DNA of 64,000 nt from Cytobacillus oceanisediminis (GCF_007830235.1 NZ_VLKI01000002.1:463962-527961); one strand, 5' to 3'; counted from the first letter of the stretch, positions 8,534-17,760 are shown. Numbers and translations are program-made. The notes: a model not told the origin generated them from the sequence alone.

Positions 8534-9502
8534 ATGAAGCCATATATATTTATAAGCAGAAAGCTGCCTGATGATGCAGTCGCCATTTTAAAGGAAAAGT
8601 ACGATGTCCATATGTGGGACCAGGAAGATGTGCCTGTCCCTTACGAAATATTCTTGGAGGAAGCAAAAAAGGCGGATGCCCTATTGACAATGCTGTCCGA
8701 ACCAGTCAATGAAGAAGTTCTTAATGCAGGCGAGAGGCTGAAAATTGTTGCCAATATGGCTGTCGGCTATGACAATGTGGATGTTGAGGCAGCATCGAGG
8801 CTGGGAGTCACAGTAACCAATACGCCTGATGTATTAAATGATTCAACCGCCGATTTAACTTTTGCACTTGTGCTGGCTGCTGCCCGCAGGATGGTAGAGG
8901 CGGCCGAGTTTGTGAAGGAGGGCAATTGGAAGAGCTGGAGTCCGCTGCTGCTGGCTGGCCAGGATGTGCATCATAAGACCATTGGCATTGTTGGAATGGG
9001 GAACATTGGGAAAACCGTAGCAAAACGCGCAACCGGGTTTGAAATGGAGATTTTATATCATAACCGCTCAAGGAAACAGGACGCTGAGCAGGAGCTTGGA
9101 GCCCAATATGTCAGCTTTGATGAGCTTTTGGAACGCTCGGACTTTGTTGTCTGCCTGACTCCTTTAACGGACGATACAAGAAATTTGTTTAATCGCAATG
9201 CTTTTAAAAAGATGAAGAAACAAGCAGTTTTCGTTAATTCCTCCAGGGGGCCTGTTGTGAATGAACAGGATTTATATAACGCATTGCAGGAAGGAGAGAT
9301 TGCTGCTGCAGGATTGGATGTGTTTGCAGAAGAACCAATTGGCTCAGGCCACCCGCTGCTAGAGCTAAAGAATGTAGTGGCTATGCCCCATATCGGAAGT
9401 GCAAGCAGGGAAACTCGTTTTGCCATGATGAAGCTTTGCATGGATAATATCGACCTTGTCCTTTCAGGGAATCCGCCTAAAACACCAGTCAAAAAGAAAT
9501 GA
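8534..9502 (+). CDS. D-2-hydroxyacid dehydrogenase (glyoxylate/hydroxypyruvate reductase type)
   Basis: 322 residues, standard length. The Rossmann loop is GIVGMGNIGK (151-160). The catalytic triad is Arg238 (NSSRGP), Glu267 (AEEP) and His286 (PHIGSA). After the second strand, NRSRK (177-181) is the Arg/Ser-containing pattern usually seen in NADPH-preferring members. It reduces a 2-keto acid such as glyoxylate, hydroxypyruvate or 2-ketogluconate; the exact substrate cannot be read from the sequence. It stands as a single gene with its own terminator, inserted relative to the B. subtilis yutH-hom order. Confidence 0.85.
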   Translation: MKPYIFISRKLPDDAVAILKEKYDVHMWDQEDVPVPYEIFLEEAKKADALLTMLSEPVNEEVLNAGERLKIVANMAVGYDNVDVEAASRLGVTVTNTPDVLNDSTADLTFALVLAAARRMVEAAEFVKEGNWKSWSPLLLAGQDVHHKTIGIVGMGNIGKTVAKRATGFEMEILYHNRSRKQDAEQELGAQYVSFDELLERSDFVVCLTPLTDDTRNLFNRNAFKKMKKQAVFVNSSRGPVVNEQDLYNALQEGEIAAAGLDVFAEEPIGSGHPLLELKNVVAMPHIGSASRETRFAMMKLCMDNIDLVLSGNPPKTPVKKK

Positions 9503-9507
9503 ATTAC

Positions 9508-9541
9508 ACTAAGCACCCAACTAGCTGGGTGCTTTTTCTAT
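9508..9541 (+). terminator. terminator of the hydroxyacid dehydrogenase gene
   Basis: AAGCACCCA / TGGGTGCTT stem followed by T-rich sequence. Confidence 0.85.
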
Positions 9542-9584
9542 AAGATGTGTTAAAGCTAGTTGATGATTTAGCACTGTGTTGATT

Positions 9585-9785
9585 GGAGTGGAAGGCGTGA
9601 TCCTCGAAAATGTATACGCATTTTCTTCGTGCGGTGTTTATTCAAGGATGCTTATTCAAATTCCTGCGGGAAAATTACCCAAGGGAGACCCCGCAGGAGT
9701 GATACGCCGAGGAGGCTCCCGGAATTTCGCTGTTCGCTGAGTTCCTGCAGCGGAAAATCAATACCCGAATTTTAAAGTGGCTAGG
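9585..9785. repeat. dispersed repeat family 2, copy B (long type, inverted)
   Basis: Reads on the minus strand as TTGATTTTCCGCTGCAGGAA, then CTCAGCGAACAGCG, CCTCCTCGGCG, GGGGTCTCCCTTGGG, CCCGCAGG, then TTTGAATAAGCATCCTTGAA, CACCGCACGAAGAAAATGCG, and a terminal CACTCCAATCAACAC. It shares the ~60-base TTGAATAAGCA...CATTTTCG insert only with copy C at 14041. Confidence 0.8.
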
Positions 9786-9870
9786 GTAAAAGAAAAATAT
9801 TTTTATGATTAAAACCGTATTATGATAAGGTGTTAAGCGTTTTCAATATAATTTATCGGAAAATTCCCTA

Positions 9871-9899
9871 TTGTAAAAATCAGCGGTCAGCCATATAAT
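9871..9899 (+). promoter_or_regulatory. sigma-A promoter of hom-thrC-thrB
   Basis: TTGTAA, 17-base spacer, TATAAT (9894-9899), ending 57 bases before the hom GTG. Confidence 0.7.
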
Positions 9900-9956
9900 G
9901 TCTACTATACAAATACAAATGTACTTACATAGTGAACATTCAAAGGGGGAGCTAGC

Positions 9957-11255
9957 GTGGAATCAATCTCAATTGGTTTATTAGGATTAGGAACAGTTGG
10001 ATCGGGTGTTGTGCAAATCATTGAGAAACATCAGGATAAGCTCATGCACCAAGTCGGTTGTCCTGTTGTTGTTAAAAAGGTGCTTGTTAAAAATTTGGAT
10101 AAGGAAAGAGCGGTCAAGGTGGACAGGAATATGCTGACTGCGAATCCGGATGATATTTTAAATGACAATGATATAGATGTAGTAATTGAAGTTATGGGCG
10201 GAATAGAAGATACAAGGGATCATCTAAAGAAAGCTTTAAACAACGGCAAGCATGTGGTGACAGCCAATAAGGATCTTATGGCCGTTTACGGTCCGGAGCT
10301 GCTGTCGGCTGCTTCGCAAAATGGCTGCGACCTTTTTTATGAAGCAAGTGTCGCAGGTGGTATTCCGATTCTGAGAGGGCTTGTAGACGGCTTGGCCTCG
10401 GACAGAATTACAAAAATGATGGGAATCGTCAATGGAACAACAAACTTTATTTTGACAAAAATGAGCAAGCAGGGCAGCGCCTACGAAGAGGTTCTGAAGG
10501 AAGCGCAGGATCTGGGCTATGCTGAAAGTGATCCGACTGCTGATGTAGAAGGCCTTGATGCAGCTAGAAAAATGGCTATTCTATCAACGCTCGGCTTTTC
10601 CATGAATATTGACTTGGATGACGTGAAGGTGAAGGGAATTACTGAAATCACTGAAGAGGATCTTCAATACGGCAAACAGCTTGGCTACACAATGAAGCTC
10701 ATCGGCATCGCCCATCGGGAAGGAGAAAAGGTGGAAGTAAGCGTACAGCCAACCTTGCTAGCCGAATCCCATCCGCTTGCGTCCGTTCAGGATGAATATA
10801 ACGCCGTATATGTTTACGGGGAAGCTGTAGGAGAAACCATGTTCTACGGACCTGGGGCAGGCAGCCTGCCAACTGCAACAGCCGTTGTATCCGATCTGGT
10901 TGGTGTTATGAAAAATATGCGCCTTGGCGTTAACGGTAAAAGCGCCGTAACTCCTCAATATGAAAAGAAATTAAAAGATGCAGATGAAATTTATGCAAAG
11001 TATTTCCTAAGGCTGCATGTGAAAGATGAAGTAGGGACTTTTGCCAATATTACTTCCATTTTTTCAGACCATCATGTCAGCTTCGAAAAAATCCTGCAGC
11101 TGCCTTTAAAGGAGAAGGGGCTTGCTGAGATCGTATTGGTTACACATCAGGCATCACTGCAAGATTACGAGGATATTTTAGTAAATTTAAGAGATTTGCC
11201 TGCGGTACAAAACATCAAAAGTTCTTACCGTGTAGAAGGGAGCGCGAGAGTATGA
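9957..11255 (+). CDS. hom: homoserine dehydrogenase
   Basis: 432 residues. It reduces aspartate semialdehyde to homoserine, the branch point to threonine and methionine. The N-terminal Rossmann motif is [12 protein letters not shown] (8-19). The central catalytic region contains [12 protein letters not shown] and the C-terminus is an ACT regulatory domain (about 350-425), suggesting feedback control by threonine. GTG 9957 has GGGGGAG upstream. First gene of a translationally coupled operon: its TGA overlaps the thrC ATG (ATGA). Confidence 0.95.
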   Translation: MESISIGLLGLGTVGSGVVQIIEKHQDKLMHQVGCPVVVKKVLVKNLDKERAVKVDRNMLTANPDDILNDNDIDVVIEVMGGIEDTRDHLKKALNNGKHVVTANKDLMAVYGPELLSAASQNGCDLFYEASVAGGIPILRGLVDGLASDRITKMMGIVNGTTNFILTKMSKQGSAYEEVLKEAQDLGYAESDPTADVEGLDAARKMAILSTLGFSMNIDLDDVKVKGITEITEEDLQYGKQLGYTMKLIGIAHREGEKVEVSVQPTLLAESHPLASVQDEYNAVYVYGEAVGETMFYGPGAGSLPTATAVVSDLVGVMKNMRLGVNGKSAVTPQYEKKLKDADEIYAKYFLRLHVKDEVGTFANITSIFSDHHVSFEKILQLPLKEKGLAEIVLVTHQASLQDYEDILVNLRDLPAVQNIKSSYRVEGSARV

Positions 11256-12313
11256 GATGGGAAGGGCTTATAAAGACTTATAAAGAATTTCTGCCAATTA
11301 ATGAAAATACGCCTTTGCTTACTTTAAATGAAGGCAACACACCCCTGATCAGGCTTGATAAGCTCTCAAGAGATTGGGGCATTGACCTTTATGTAAAAAC
11401 AGAAGGGGCTAACCCGACTGGTTCTTTTAAAGATAGAGGCATGGTCATGGCGGTTGCCAAGGCAAAGGAAGAGGGAAGCGATGCGGTTATTTGTGCTTCT
11501 ACAGGCAATACGTCTGCTGCTGCTGCTGCGTATGCGGCCAGAGCAGGTATGAGATGCGTTGTCGTCATTCCTGAAGGGAAAATCGCCATGGGCAAGCTCG
11601 CGCAGGCTGTCATGTACGGTGCGGAGGTCGTTTCAATCGAAGGGAACTTCGACCAGGCGCTGGCAATGGTTCGTAAAATTAGCGAAACAGAACCTATCAC
11701 TCTCGTAAACTCGGTTAATCCATATCGCCTTGAAGGGCAGAAGACAGCTGCCTTCGAAATCTGTGACCAGCTGGGAGGAGCCCCGGATATCCTTGCTCTG
11801 CCAGTGGGTAACGCAGGCAATATTTCTGCCTATTGGAAAGGCTTTAAAGAATACCATGAAGTACGCCAGACAGGACTTCCAAAAATGCACGGAGTACAAG
11901 CTGAAGGAGCGGCTGCCATTGTCCATAACCGCGTTTTTGAAAATCCGGAAACAGTTGCGACAGCGATCAGAATCGGAAATCCGGCAAGCTGGCATTTAGC
12001 GAATGCAGCATTGGCAGAATCTAATGGAAAAATTGATGAAGTCAGCGACGAAGAAATTCTTTGCATGTATCGTAAGCTTGCATCATCAGAAGGGATTTTT
12101 GCTGAGCCTGCTTCATGTGCTTCTCTGGCGGGAATTTACAAGCAGCTCCGCAATGGCGAAATTCCGCATAAGACAAGAGTTGTCGCCATTCTGACAGGAA
12201 ATGGTTTAAAAGACCCAAGTACAGCCATTGATTGCAGTCCTGTTAAGCCGGTACTGCTGCCAAATGATGAAAGAGCGGTAGCTGAGCATATTAAAGGAGT
12301 CGTCCATGTATGA
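11252..12313 (+). CDS. thrC: threonine synthase
   Basis: 353 residues, PLP fold type II. It converts O-phosphohomoserine to threonine. The Schiff-base lysine is Lys60 in [10 protein letters not shown], and a PLP-phosphate loop [12 protein letters not shown] lies near 190. Overlaps hom by 4 bases at its start and thrB by 4 bases at its end, so translation is coupled through the operon. Confidence 0.95.
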   Translation: MRWEGLIKTYKEFLPINENTPLLTLNEGNTPLIRLDKLSRDWGIDLYVKTEGANPTGSFKDRGMVMAVAKAKEEGSDAVICASTGNTSAAAAAYAARAGMRCVVVIPEGKIAMGKLAQAVMYGAEVVSIEGNFDQALAMVRKISETEPITLVNSVNPYRLEGQKTAAFEICDQLGGAPDILALPVGNAGNISAYWKGFKEYHEVRQTGLPKMHGVQAEGAAAIVHNRVFENPETVATAIRIGNPASWHLANAALAESNGKIDEVSDEEILCMYRKLASSEGIFAEPASCASLAGIYKQLRNGEIPHKTRVVAILTGNGLKDPSTAIDCSPVKPVLLPNDERAVAEHIKGVVHV

Positions 12314-13251
12314 GCGAAGGTGAAATGCTCGTCATCAAAGTTCCCGGCAGCACGGCAAACCTGGGACCAGGCTTTGATTCCATTGGCCTCGCATTGAACT
12401 TATACTTAACTCTCGAAGCGGAGAGAGCGGACACATTTGAAATGATTCCCTTATCAGCACCTTTGAGCATTTACCCTGAAGATGAATCAAATTTCATCTT
12501 TCAAGTTGCAATGGATACAGCAAAGAAGTACGGAAAAGAGCTTCCGGGCTGCAAAGCCAGGATTTCCAGTGATATTCCGCTGACAAGAGGCCTTGGTTCA
12601 AGTGCCGCAGCCATTGTAGCAGGAATCGAGCTGGCAGACTCGCTCTGTGGCCTTCATTTAAGCCAGCAGGAAAAGTTGGAGCTTTCTTCACGTATGGAAG
12701 GCCATCCAGATAACGCAGGAGCTTCGCTGCTGGGCGGGATGGTGATTGGCTGCCAGTCAGAGGCAGAGGTCAATGTTCAATCCATTAAAAATCTGGCATT
12801 GGATGTCATTGCAGTAGTACCAAAGGAGGAGCTTCTCACGAAAGAATCGAGAGGCGTTCTGCCGGAAGAATGGTCTTTTAAAGAGGCAGTACAAGCCGGT
12901 GCGGTAGGAAATGTAATGGTAGCAGCTTTGCTGAGCGGCAACTATTCACTGGCAGGGAAGATGATGAAAGCCGACTTATACCACCATCCATACCGCAAAA
13001 AAATGGTTCCCCATTTGGAAGTGGTTGAAGAAGTGGCCCCTGGGCTTGGCGCTTTTGGTGTAGCCTTAAGCGGAGCAGGACCAGCAGTACTCTGCCTTGC
13101 AGAAGCCGGATTTGCTTCATCAGTGGCTGAGGGCCTCCAAAAGTTGCTTCCGGCCATGGATATCCTCTGCCTTCAAATTGACCAGGAAGGCAGCAGTGTT
13201 TTAAAAAAAAGCCTAGCTGAGGAGCAGGAGCCGGAATTTGGCCATATTTAA
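12310..13251 (+). CDS. thrB: homoserine kinase
   Basis: 313 residues of the GHMP kinase family. It phosphorylates homoserine for ThrC. The ATP loop is [11 protein letters not shown] (91-101), with N-terminal [14 protein letters not shown] and a C-terminal [11 protein letters not shown] motif. Last gene of hom-thrC-thrB, starting in an ATGA overlap with thrC; a terminator follows directly. Confidence 0.95.
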   Translation: MSEGEMLVIKVPGSTANLGPGFDSIGLALNLYLTLEAERADTFEMIPLSAPLSIYPEDESNFIFQVAMDTAKKYGKELPGCKARISSDIPLTRGLGSSAAAIVAGIELADSLCGLHLSQQEKLELSSRMEGHPDNAGASLLGGMVIGCQSEAEVNVQSIKNLALDVIAVVPKEELLTKESRGVLPEEWSFKEAVQAGAVGNVMVAALLSGNYSLAGKMMKADLYHHPYRKKMVPHLEVVEEVAPGLGAFGVALSGAGPAVLCLAEAGFASSVAEGLQKLLPAMDILCLQIDQEGSSVLKKSLAEEQEPEFGHI

Positions 13252-13261
13252 TACAAAAAAA

Positions 13262-13299
13262 GCAAAAAAAAGCGATGTCAGCATGACATCGCTTTTTAA
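13262..13299. terminator. bidirectional terminator between thrB and yutI
   Basis: AAAAAAAGCGATGTCA / TGACATCGCTTTTT hairpin. Confidence 0.9.
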
Positions 13300-13306
13300 A
13301 ATTGAA

Positions 13307-13546
13307 TTAAAAAACTTGTTCTACTTCAACTACACCCGGTACTTCTTCTAAAAGAGCGCGCTCAATGCCGGCTTTTAACGTGATTGTTGAGCTCGGGCAG
13401 CTTCCGCATGCACCAAGAAGGCGCAATTTTACGATACCGTCTTCAACATCCACCAATTCGCAGTCCCCGCCATCGCGAAGAAGGAACGGGCGCAATTTAT
13501 CTAATACTTCCTGAACTTGTTCAGTCATAGTTGTTTGTTCTGCCAT
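13307..13546 (-). CDS. yutI: NifU-like iron-sulfur scaffold (YutI)
   Basis: 79-residue NifU C-terminal-domain protein with the cluster-binding C47-GS-C50 motif and the preceding [20 protein letters not shown] block. It is expected to carry and deliver Fe-S clusters in the cytoplasm. AAAGGAG precedes the ATG by about ten bases. It is divergently arranged with yuzD, as in B. subtilis. Confidence 0.92.
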   Translation of the reverse strand: MAEQTTMTEQVQEVLDKLRPFLLRDGGDCELVDVEDGIVKLRLLGACGSCPSSTITLKAGIERALLEEVPGVVEVEQVF

Positions 13547-13713
13547 ATGAAATCGACTCCTTTCCTTATATTTATTATAATCAAATCAATCGTAAAAATC
13601 TATTCCCGGAACCTAATTTCCACACATTAGGAAAAATATTTTCTTAGGTTAACTGTATAGTTATATTGTAAAATGAAGTTAAGAAGTATTTGAACCATGA
13701 GGGGGAGAGAAGA

Positions 13714-14037
13714 ATGAAGAAAGAAATAGAAATCATCGTGTATGGCGCAGAACTGCTTTGCCCTAGCTGTGTGAACCTTCCTTCATCAAAGGAAACCTAC
13801 GAGTGGCTGGAAGCTGCCCTATCCAGGAAGTTTGCCGATCAGCCTTTTAAAATCGTTTATGTGGATATTTATAACCCGCCTGAAGATACGGACAAAAAGG
13901 AATTTGCTCAGCGGGTAATTGAAGAGGATATGTTCTACCCGGTCGTTCTAATTGAGAATGAAATCGTCGGGGAGGGCAATCCGAAGCTGAAAACGATATA
14001 TGCGGAAATGGAAAAGTACGGCTATCAGGCAGTTTAA
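13714..14037 (+). CDS. yuzD: YuzD family protein (DUF1462), thioredoxin-like
   Basis: 107 residues with a CxxC (C16-PS-C19) at the end of the first beta strand, a thioredoxin/glutaredoxin-like layout, and a cis-Pro-like YPVVLIENEIVGEGNP segment. A redox or Fe-S-related role is suggested by the motif and by divergent pairing with yutI; it has not been demonstrated. ATG 13714 follows GGGGGAGAG at good spacing; an upstream in-frame ATG (13690) lacks a ribosome site. Confidence 0.8.
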   Translation: MKKEIEIIVYGAELLCPSCVNLPSSKETYEWLEAALSRKFADQPFKIVYVDIYNPPEDTDKKEFAQRVIEEDMFYPVVLIENEIVGEGNPKLKTIYAEMEKYGYQAV

Positions 14038-14040
14038 TAA

Positions 14041-14295
14041 AAAGGCTGTTTTAGCAAACTATGTTGCTAAGTGAGGAGAGGTTGATTTCCGCTCCAGGAT
14101 GCTCAGCGAACCGCGGGGCGGGCGGTGAGTCTCCTCGGTGCGCAGCACCTGTGGGGTCTCACCTGTCCCGCTCCTCCCGCAGGACTTTGAATAAGCAGCC
14201 TTGAATAATCACCGCACGAAGGAAATGCGAATGCATTTTCGCGGGATTAGCACCTTACGCTCCAATCAACCAACCTTGTTTATTTCACAGAACCT
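14041..14295. repeat. dispersed repeat family 2, copy C (long type)
   Basis: Contains GGTTGATTTCCGCTCCAGG, CTCAGCGAACCGCGGGGCGG, GTGAGTCTCCTCGG, GGGGTCTCACCTGTCCCGCT, then TTTGAATAAGCAGCCTTGAA, CACCGCACGAAGGAAATGCG and CGCTCCAATCAACC. Copy B is its inverted counterpart and shares the internal insert. Confidence 0.85.
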
Positions 14296-14330
14296 ATTCA
14301 AAAACAACAATCTTTTAGAAAAGAGCTAAT

Positions 14331-14364
14331 AAAAAAGAGCATCCAGGTGAGGATGCTCTTTTCC
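14331..14364. terminator. terminator between yuzD and yutJ
   Basis: AAAAGAGCATCC / GGATGCTCTTTT hairpin between converging genes. Confidence 0.9.
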
Positions 14365-14377
14365 ATTTACTATTGGA

Positions 14378-15445
14378 TCAACCGTTATGGTACTTGTACA
14401 TCCATAGAATACCGGATTTCAATAGGCGGGCTACACGGCCAGTAATCGGGCGCTCTGCAACTAATCCAAATCCATGCTTCTTGCCTAGAGAACCTAGAAC
14501 TCCTTTAAGCTTGATAACAGGCAATGACTCAGGAAGTTCTTCACCTTTCCAACGTTTTAATAGGATTTGAACAATTTGCTCAGCCTGGCCTTCAGCAAGC
14601 TGTGCACTCGGTGCATGAGGAAGACTTGCACAATCGCCCACTACATATACATGTTCGTTGTCAGGGATATTGTGATACTTGGTTAAAACCACGCGTCCTT
14701 GCTGATCCTTTTCTACATCCATATCACGGACCACCTTATTAGGCTGGATGCCTGCAGTCCACACGATCGCGTCGCAATGGAGTGCTTCATCATGGTTGAA
14801 AAGAGTATTCTCTTCAACTTTAGTTATATTCGAGTGGTTAATAATTTCAACATTATGTGATTCAAACCAATTCTCCACATAGGTGCTTAATCTTTCAGGG
14901 AATGCTGATAAAATATGCTTCCCTCTGTCGAATAATTTTACCTTCAAATCAGGCCGGCTTTCATTTAATTCGGAAGCGAGTTCCACACCGCTTAAACCTG
15001 CTCCTACTATCGCAACAACAGATCCTGGAGATAAATTGTTTAAGGCCTGGTATGTTCTTCTGGACTTTTCGATTGTTTGAATGCTGTAGGTGTGGACATC
15101 CGCGCCAGGAACATTATGGTACTTATCCTCGCAGCCGAGGCCAATTATTATATCGTCATAAGAAACAGGCTCTTCGTCTTCCAGATGTACCTTATTTTCC
15201 TCAATATTGATCTTTGTTACTTCACCATATTTAATCGTTAATCTTGGATGTTCAGGGTAAGATACACGTACGTGCTGATCGGAAATAGTGCCGGCAGCAA
15301 GCGCGTAATATTCCGTTTTCAGACAATGGTATGGAACACGGTCTATTAACGTAATGGAGACATCATCAGGAAGCTGGTTAGGCAAAAGACGGGCAAGCGC
15401 CCTCATACCGCCATAGCCTCCGCCAAGTATCACAAGATTTTTCAT
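14378..15445 (-). CDS. yutJ: NADH dehydrogenase-like FAD oxidoreductase (YutJ)
   Basis: 355-residue two-dinucleotide-fold flavoprotein of the NDH-2 type. The FAD site is VILGGGYGGMRA at the N-terminus, the second nucleotide motif is AIVGAGLSGVELA near 148-160, and a C-terminal VYVVGDCA FAD motif is present. It lacks the extended C-terminal membrane anchor of classical NDH-2. It is one of two NDH-2 paralogues in the window; the other is yumB. Confidence 0.85.
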   Translation of the reverse strand: MKNLVILGGGYGGMRALARLLPNQLPDDVSITLIDRVPYHCLKTEYYALAAGTISDQHVRVSYPEHPRLTIKYGEVTKINIEENKVHLEDEEPVSYDDIIIGLGCEDKYHNVPGADVHTYSIQTIEKSRRTYQALNNLSPGSVVAIVGAGLSGVELASELNESRPDLKVKLFDRGKHILSAFPERLSTYVENWFESHNVEIINHSNITKVEENTLFNHDEALHCDAIVWTAGIQPNKVVRDMDVEKDQQGRVVLTKYHNIPDNEHVYVVGDCASLPHAPSAQLAEGQAEQIVQILLKRWKGEELPESLPVIKLKGVLGSLGKKHGFGLVAERPITGRVARLLKSGILWMYKYHNG

Positions 15446-15747
15446 AGTATAATTCCCCTTTATGTCCGTCCTGTTTAATTGTTAAATAAGTTTTTCTCTT
15501 TTTTCTTTCCGAACTTTTAATGAAACGTTTGTGAATTATTTTAAAAAAATAAATTAATGATATTAATAACCTTAAACCCATAAAAAGTATAACGAAATTG
15601 TGACAAAATCACAACACATATAAGTAGGAAACTTGACAATATACGACATGAAGTGGTAAATATGTGCACTTAAAAGGAAATCGGTGTCCAAATCTTGCGG
15701 ATTTCTTTTAAAAAAGGTAGCATTAACAGGGTAGAGAGGTGATAGAT
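15446..15747. other. intergenic region between divergent yutJ and yuzB
   Basis: About 300 AT-rich bases; I see no gene or defined site in it beyond the two ribosome binding sites. Confidence 0.4.
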
Positions 15748-15987
15748 ATGATCAAGCCAATCATCGAATTTTGCATCAGCAATTTGGCCAGCGGCTCTCA
15801 GAAAGCGTTGGAAACACTGGAAAAGGATTATGACCTTGATGTTATTGAATACGGCTGCCTGGGCTACTGCGGAAAATGTGCAAGTACTCTTTTTGCGCTT
15901 GTCAATGGAGAGGTCGTTACGGGAGAAACGCCAGATGAACTGGTTGAAAATATATATCAATATCTGGAAGAAAATCCGATGTTTTAA
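15748..15987 (+). CDS. yuzB: YuzB family protein (DUF1450)
   Basis: 79-residue protein with cysteines in [11 protein letters not shown] near the N-terminus and in the central [20 protein letters not shown], a pattern suggesting a metal or Fe-S site or a small ferredoxin-like fold. Function unknown. ATG 15748 is chosen because AGAGGTGA lies 5-6 bases upstream and MIKPIIEFC is the conserved start. Divergent from yutJ, as in B. subtilis. Confidence 0.82.
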   Translation: MIKPIIEFCISNLASGSQKALETLEKDYDLDVIEYGCLGYCGKCASTLFALVNGEVVTGETPDELVENIYQYLEENPMF

Positions 15988-15988
15988 T

Positions 15989-16024
15989 ATAAAAAAGGAG
16001 CGAATTGATTTCGCTCCTTTTTGT
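15989..16024. terminator. terminator between yuzB and the DUF2225 gene
   Basis: AAAAAGGAGCGAA / TTCGCTCCTTTTT hairpin. Confidence 0.9.
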
Positions 16025-16038
16025 TGGAAAAACCAGAT

Positions 16039-16737
16039 TTAGTTAGCTGCAGTTTTTTGCTCTTTTCTTATTTCATACCATTGTTCTCTTGCCATTTCAA
16101 TCAGTTTGGGCTCAATGGAGCGGCTTTGCGTTTCAATGACTTTTGACAAGTACTTAACAGCCTGCTCGGTTTGATGCGTTCTCCTCGATAATTCCCCGAT
16201 AAGATAGAAAAGCCTCGTTTCCGATACGGAAGATCCTTTAAAGTCATCCGCCATATATGACTCCATATATTCCTTAATAGCGAGCTTCATAAAGCGCTGT
16301 TCCTGTTCCTCATTTTCCAAAAAGCGATACAGCCAGGAAAGCCTTATATATAACCCGGCAAGTGTAAGATGTTTCTCTTTTTTTAATGTCCCGCAAAGTA
16401 TGGCCAGCTTGTATGTGCTTATGGCATCATTTATGCTTCTTTCCCTACTATAGTCACGAGGTTTCCAGGCATTGGCTACTTTTGATTTGATAATCTCCAA
16501 GACGCCAGGCGGTAAATAAGGCGAAAAATCTTCTGATTCAGAAAAGCCGCATTGAGGGCAGGTATGGATATGGTAATAAAGAGGGTTCATGGCTTCAGCA
16601 GAGTAGTTGGGGCAAAAATCAGTGTCATAATTGGAGACTTTCACAAATTTGGAGCGAAGTTTTTTGGTGTTGAACCCCTTTTTGCATACTTTGCATTCAC
16701 AGTTTTTATCATAGGTAGGTTCTAATTGCTGCATCAT
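16039..16737 (-). CDS. DUF2225 protein (zinc-binding head plus TPR-like helices)
   Basis: 232 residues. The N-terminus has Cys13, Cys15, Cys18, Cys42 and the knuckle Cys60-PQ-Cys63, likely structural zinc. The C-terminal two thirds is helical with TPR-like repeats, including LAGLYIRLSWLYRFLENEEQ and LFYLIGELSRRTHQTEQAVK. DUF2225 proteins are conserved in Bacillaceae without known function. GGAGGTG precedes the ATG. It borders the catabolic island and is divergent from it. Confidence 0.8.
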   Translation of the reverse strand: MMQQLEPTYDKNCECKVCKKGFNTKKLRSKFVKVSNYDTDFCPNYSAEAMNPLYYHIHTCPQCGFSESEDFSPYLPPGVLEIIKSKVANAWKPRDYSRERSINDAISTYKLAILCGTLKKEKHLTLAGLYIRLSWLYRFLENEEQEQRFMKLAIKEYMESYMADDFKGSSVSETRLFYLIGELSRRTHQTEQAVKYLSKVIETQSRSIEPKLIEMAREQWYEIRKEQKTAAN

Positions 16738-16966
16738 TTGAATTCACCTCCGGGGAAAATGACTAAGAGTTTTGAACTATTAATTTATGTGATAATTGTA
16801 CCATATAAGAAATTTTTTAGTGAAATAGGATGATTATATTTAATATTTTTTAATTATAGGGGAAAGGTTCTTTTAAATGCACAACCATGTTTGTGATCCT
16901 ATAAATTTTTTTTATGAAGTTGAATAAGGAGAGGTAAAAAAATTTGCAGCATTTTCAAAAAGATTT

Positions 16967-16977
16967 TTGCAGTGCAA
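16967..16977. promoter_or_regulatory. candidate upstream activator site for a sigma-54 enhancer-binding protein
   Basis: TTGCAGTGCAA is a perfect inverted repeat with a 1-base centre, 55 bases upstream of the -24 element. Related TTTGCAG / TTTGCGG words flank it at 16943-16949 and 16984-16990. The spacing suits an activator site, but the assignment is inference. Confidence 0.4.
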
Positions 16978-17031
16978 TTTATTTTTGCGGTTTTATCATA
17001 AAGCCGATGCCGGTTTAATCTATGTTTTTAC

Positions 17032-17049
17032 TTGGCACAGTTATTGCAA
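17032..17049 (+). promoter_or_regulatory. sigma-54 (-24/-12) promoter of the lysine catabolic island
   Basis: TTGGCAC-AGTTA-TTGCAA matches the sigma-54 consensus TGGCAC-N5-TTGCW at every position with exact spacing (GG 17034-17035, GC 17046-17047). The DUF3870 gene starts about 230 bases downstream. An AGAGGAGGT ribosome-site-like sequence at 17090-17098 precedes only a three-codon ATG frame. Confidence 0.85.
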
Positions 17050-17185
17050 TAGAGAAACATTAAGTTGATTTAACAAATTATGACTTCAGAGGAGGTATAA
17101 AGGTTTATATATAAATGGAAAATTGAACCAAAATCTTTTCGAACGAAGGAATAAAAAATTTTTCAAAAAAAAATAGAATCCACTA

Positions 17186-17214
17186 TTGACATCGCAGAAT
17201 AAAGTCTTTAAGAT
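17186..17214 (+). promoter_or_regulatory. possible sigma-A promoter for the DUF3870 gene
   Basis: TTGACA, 17-base spacer, TAAGAT. It sits downstream of the sigma-54 promoter and could give a second, housekeeping transcript. Confidence 0.5.
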
Positions 17215-17280
17215 AAATTTATATTAATATTCTGAATTTTCGAATGTCAATTATTGGCTTCTTGTAGGGGAGGAATTATT

Positions 17281-17619
17281 ATCCTGGCGCTAGAATCAGT
17301 AGTTGTGACTGGGTATGCAAAAGCTCCACAAGGGACCGCTATGCATGAGGTATATAAACATGCTGGTATAGTATTGGAAATAAACTTTACGAGTCATGAA
17401 ATTATTCGAGCTGATTTTACATTCATAACAGATTTGACAAAGGAATTCTTTGAAAGGATTTTGATCGGCTACTCATTAAAAGATGGAGTAGAGCCTCTTT
17501 TAGAAATGATAAAACGCCATTATTTTGCTCCATCACAGCAAGCAATTATTGTGGCACTTCAAGCTGCAATTCAAAGGTACTGGGATAATATATCAAACAC
17601 GAAAGATATAATCGAATAA
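17281..17619 (+). CDS. DUF3870 family protein (start codon uncertain)
   Basis: About 112 residues. VVVTGYAKAPQGTAMHEVYK at the N-terminus and ERILIGYSLKDGVEPLLEMI in the second half match the DUF3870 family, whose members often lie beside sigma-54-controlled catabolic genes (from memory). GGGGAGG at 17267-17273 is an excellent ribosome site, but ATT, ATT, ATC and CTG follow it instead of ATG/GTG/TTG. Either a non-canonical start (ATT, ATC or CTG, 17278-17286) is used, or an upstream TTG (17254) is used with the site inside the gene. First gene after the sigma-54 promoter. Confidence 0.65.
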   Translation: MLALESVVVTGYAKAPQGTAMHEVYKHAGIVLEINFTSHEIIRADFTFITDLTKEFFERILIGYSLKDGVEPLLEMIKRHYFAPSQQAIIVALQAAIQRYWDNISNTKDIIE

Positions 17620-17670
17620 TAGAGTTTGGTTCTAATAAAGTGGGAGATTACCCTCTTCCATGGTCTTATT

Positions 17671-17754
17671 AAAGCCGGGCAGACATGCAGAATCATTGGG
17701 ACTCCATCCTTGGTGTCTTTATGACTGAGCCATGTTTTGCTCGGCTTTTTTTAA
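17671..17754 (+). terminator. structured element / attenuator-like hairpin after the DUF3870 gene
   Basis: The outer stem AAAGCCGGGCAGACATG / CATGTTTTGCTCGGCTTT ends in a T-run. It encloses an inner hairpin GACTCCA / TGGTGTC. It could be an ordinary long terminator or a regulated attenuator between DUF3870 and the main operon. Confidence 0.5.
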
Positions 17755-17760
17755 TAATAT

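Noticed and set aside
9834..9848. cre-like site upstream of hom
   Set aside because: GTTAAGCGTTTTCA misses the first two consensus bases and threonine synthesis is not an obvious CcpA target.
9780..9956. Threonine T-box leader before hom
   Set aside because: Only ~60 bases separate the probable promoter from the start codon and no T-box sequence or terminator is seen.
17254..17283. TTG 17254 as the DUF3870 start
   Set aside because: It would place the strong ribosome site inside the gene and add residues not expected before the VVVTGYAK core; kept only as an alternative.
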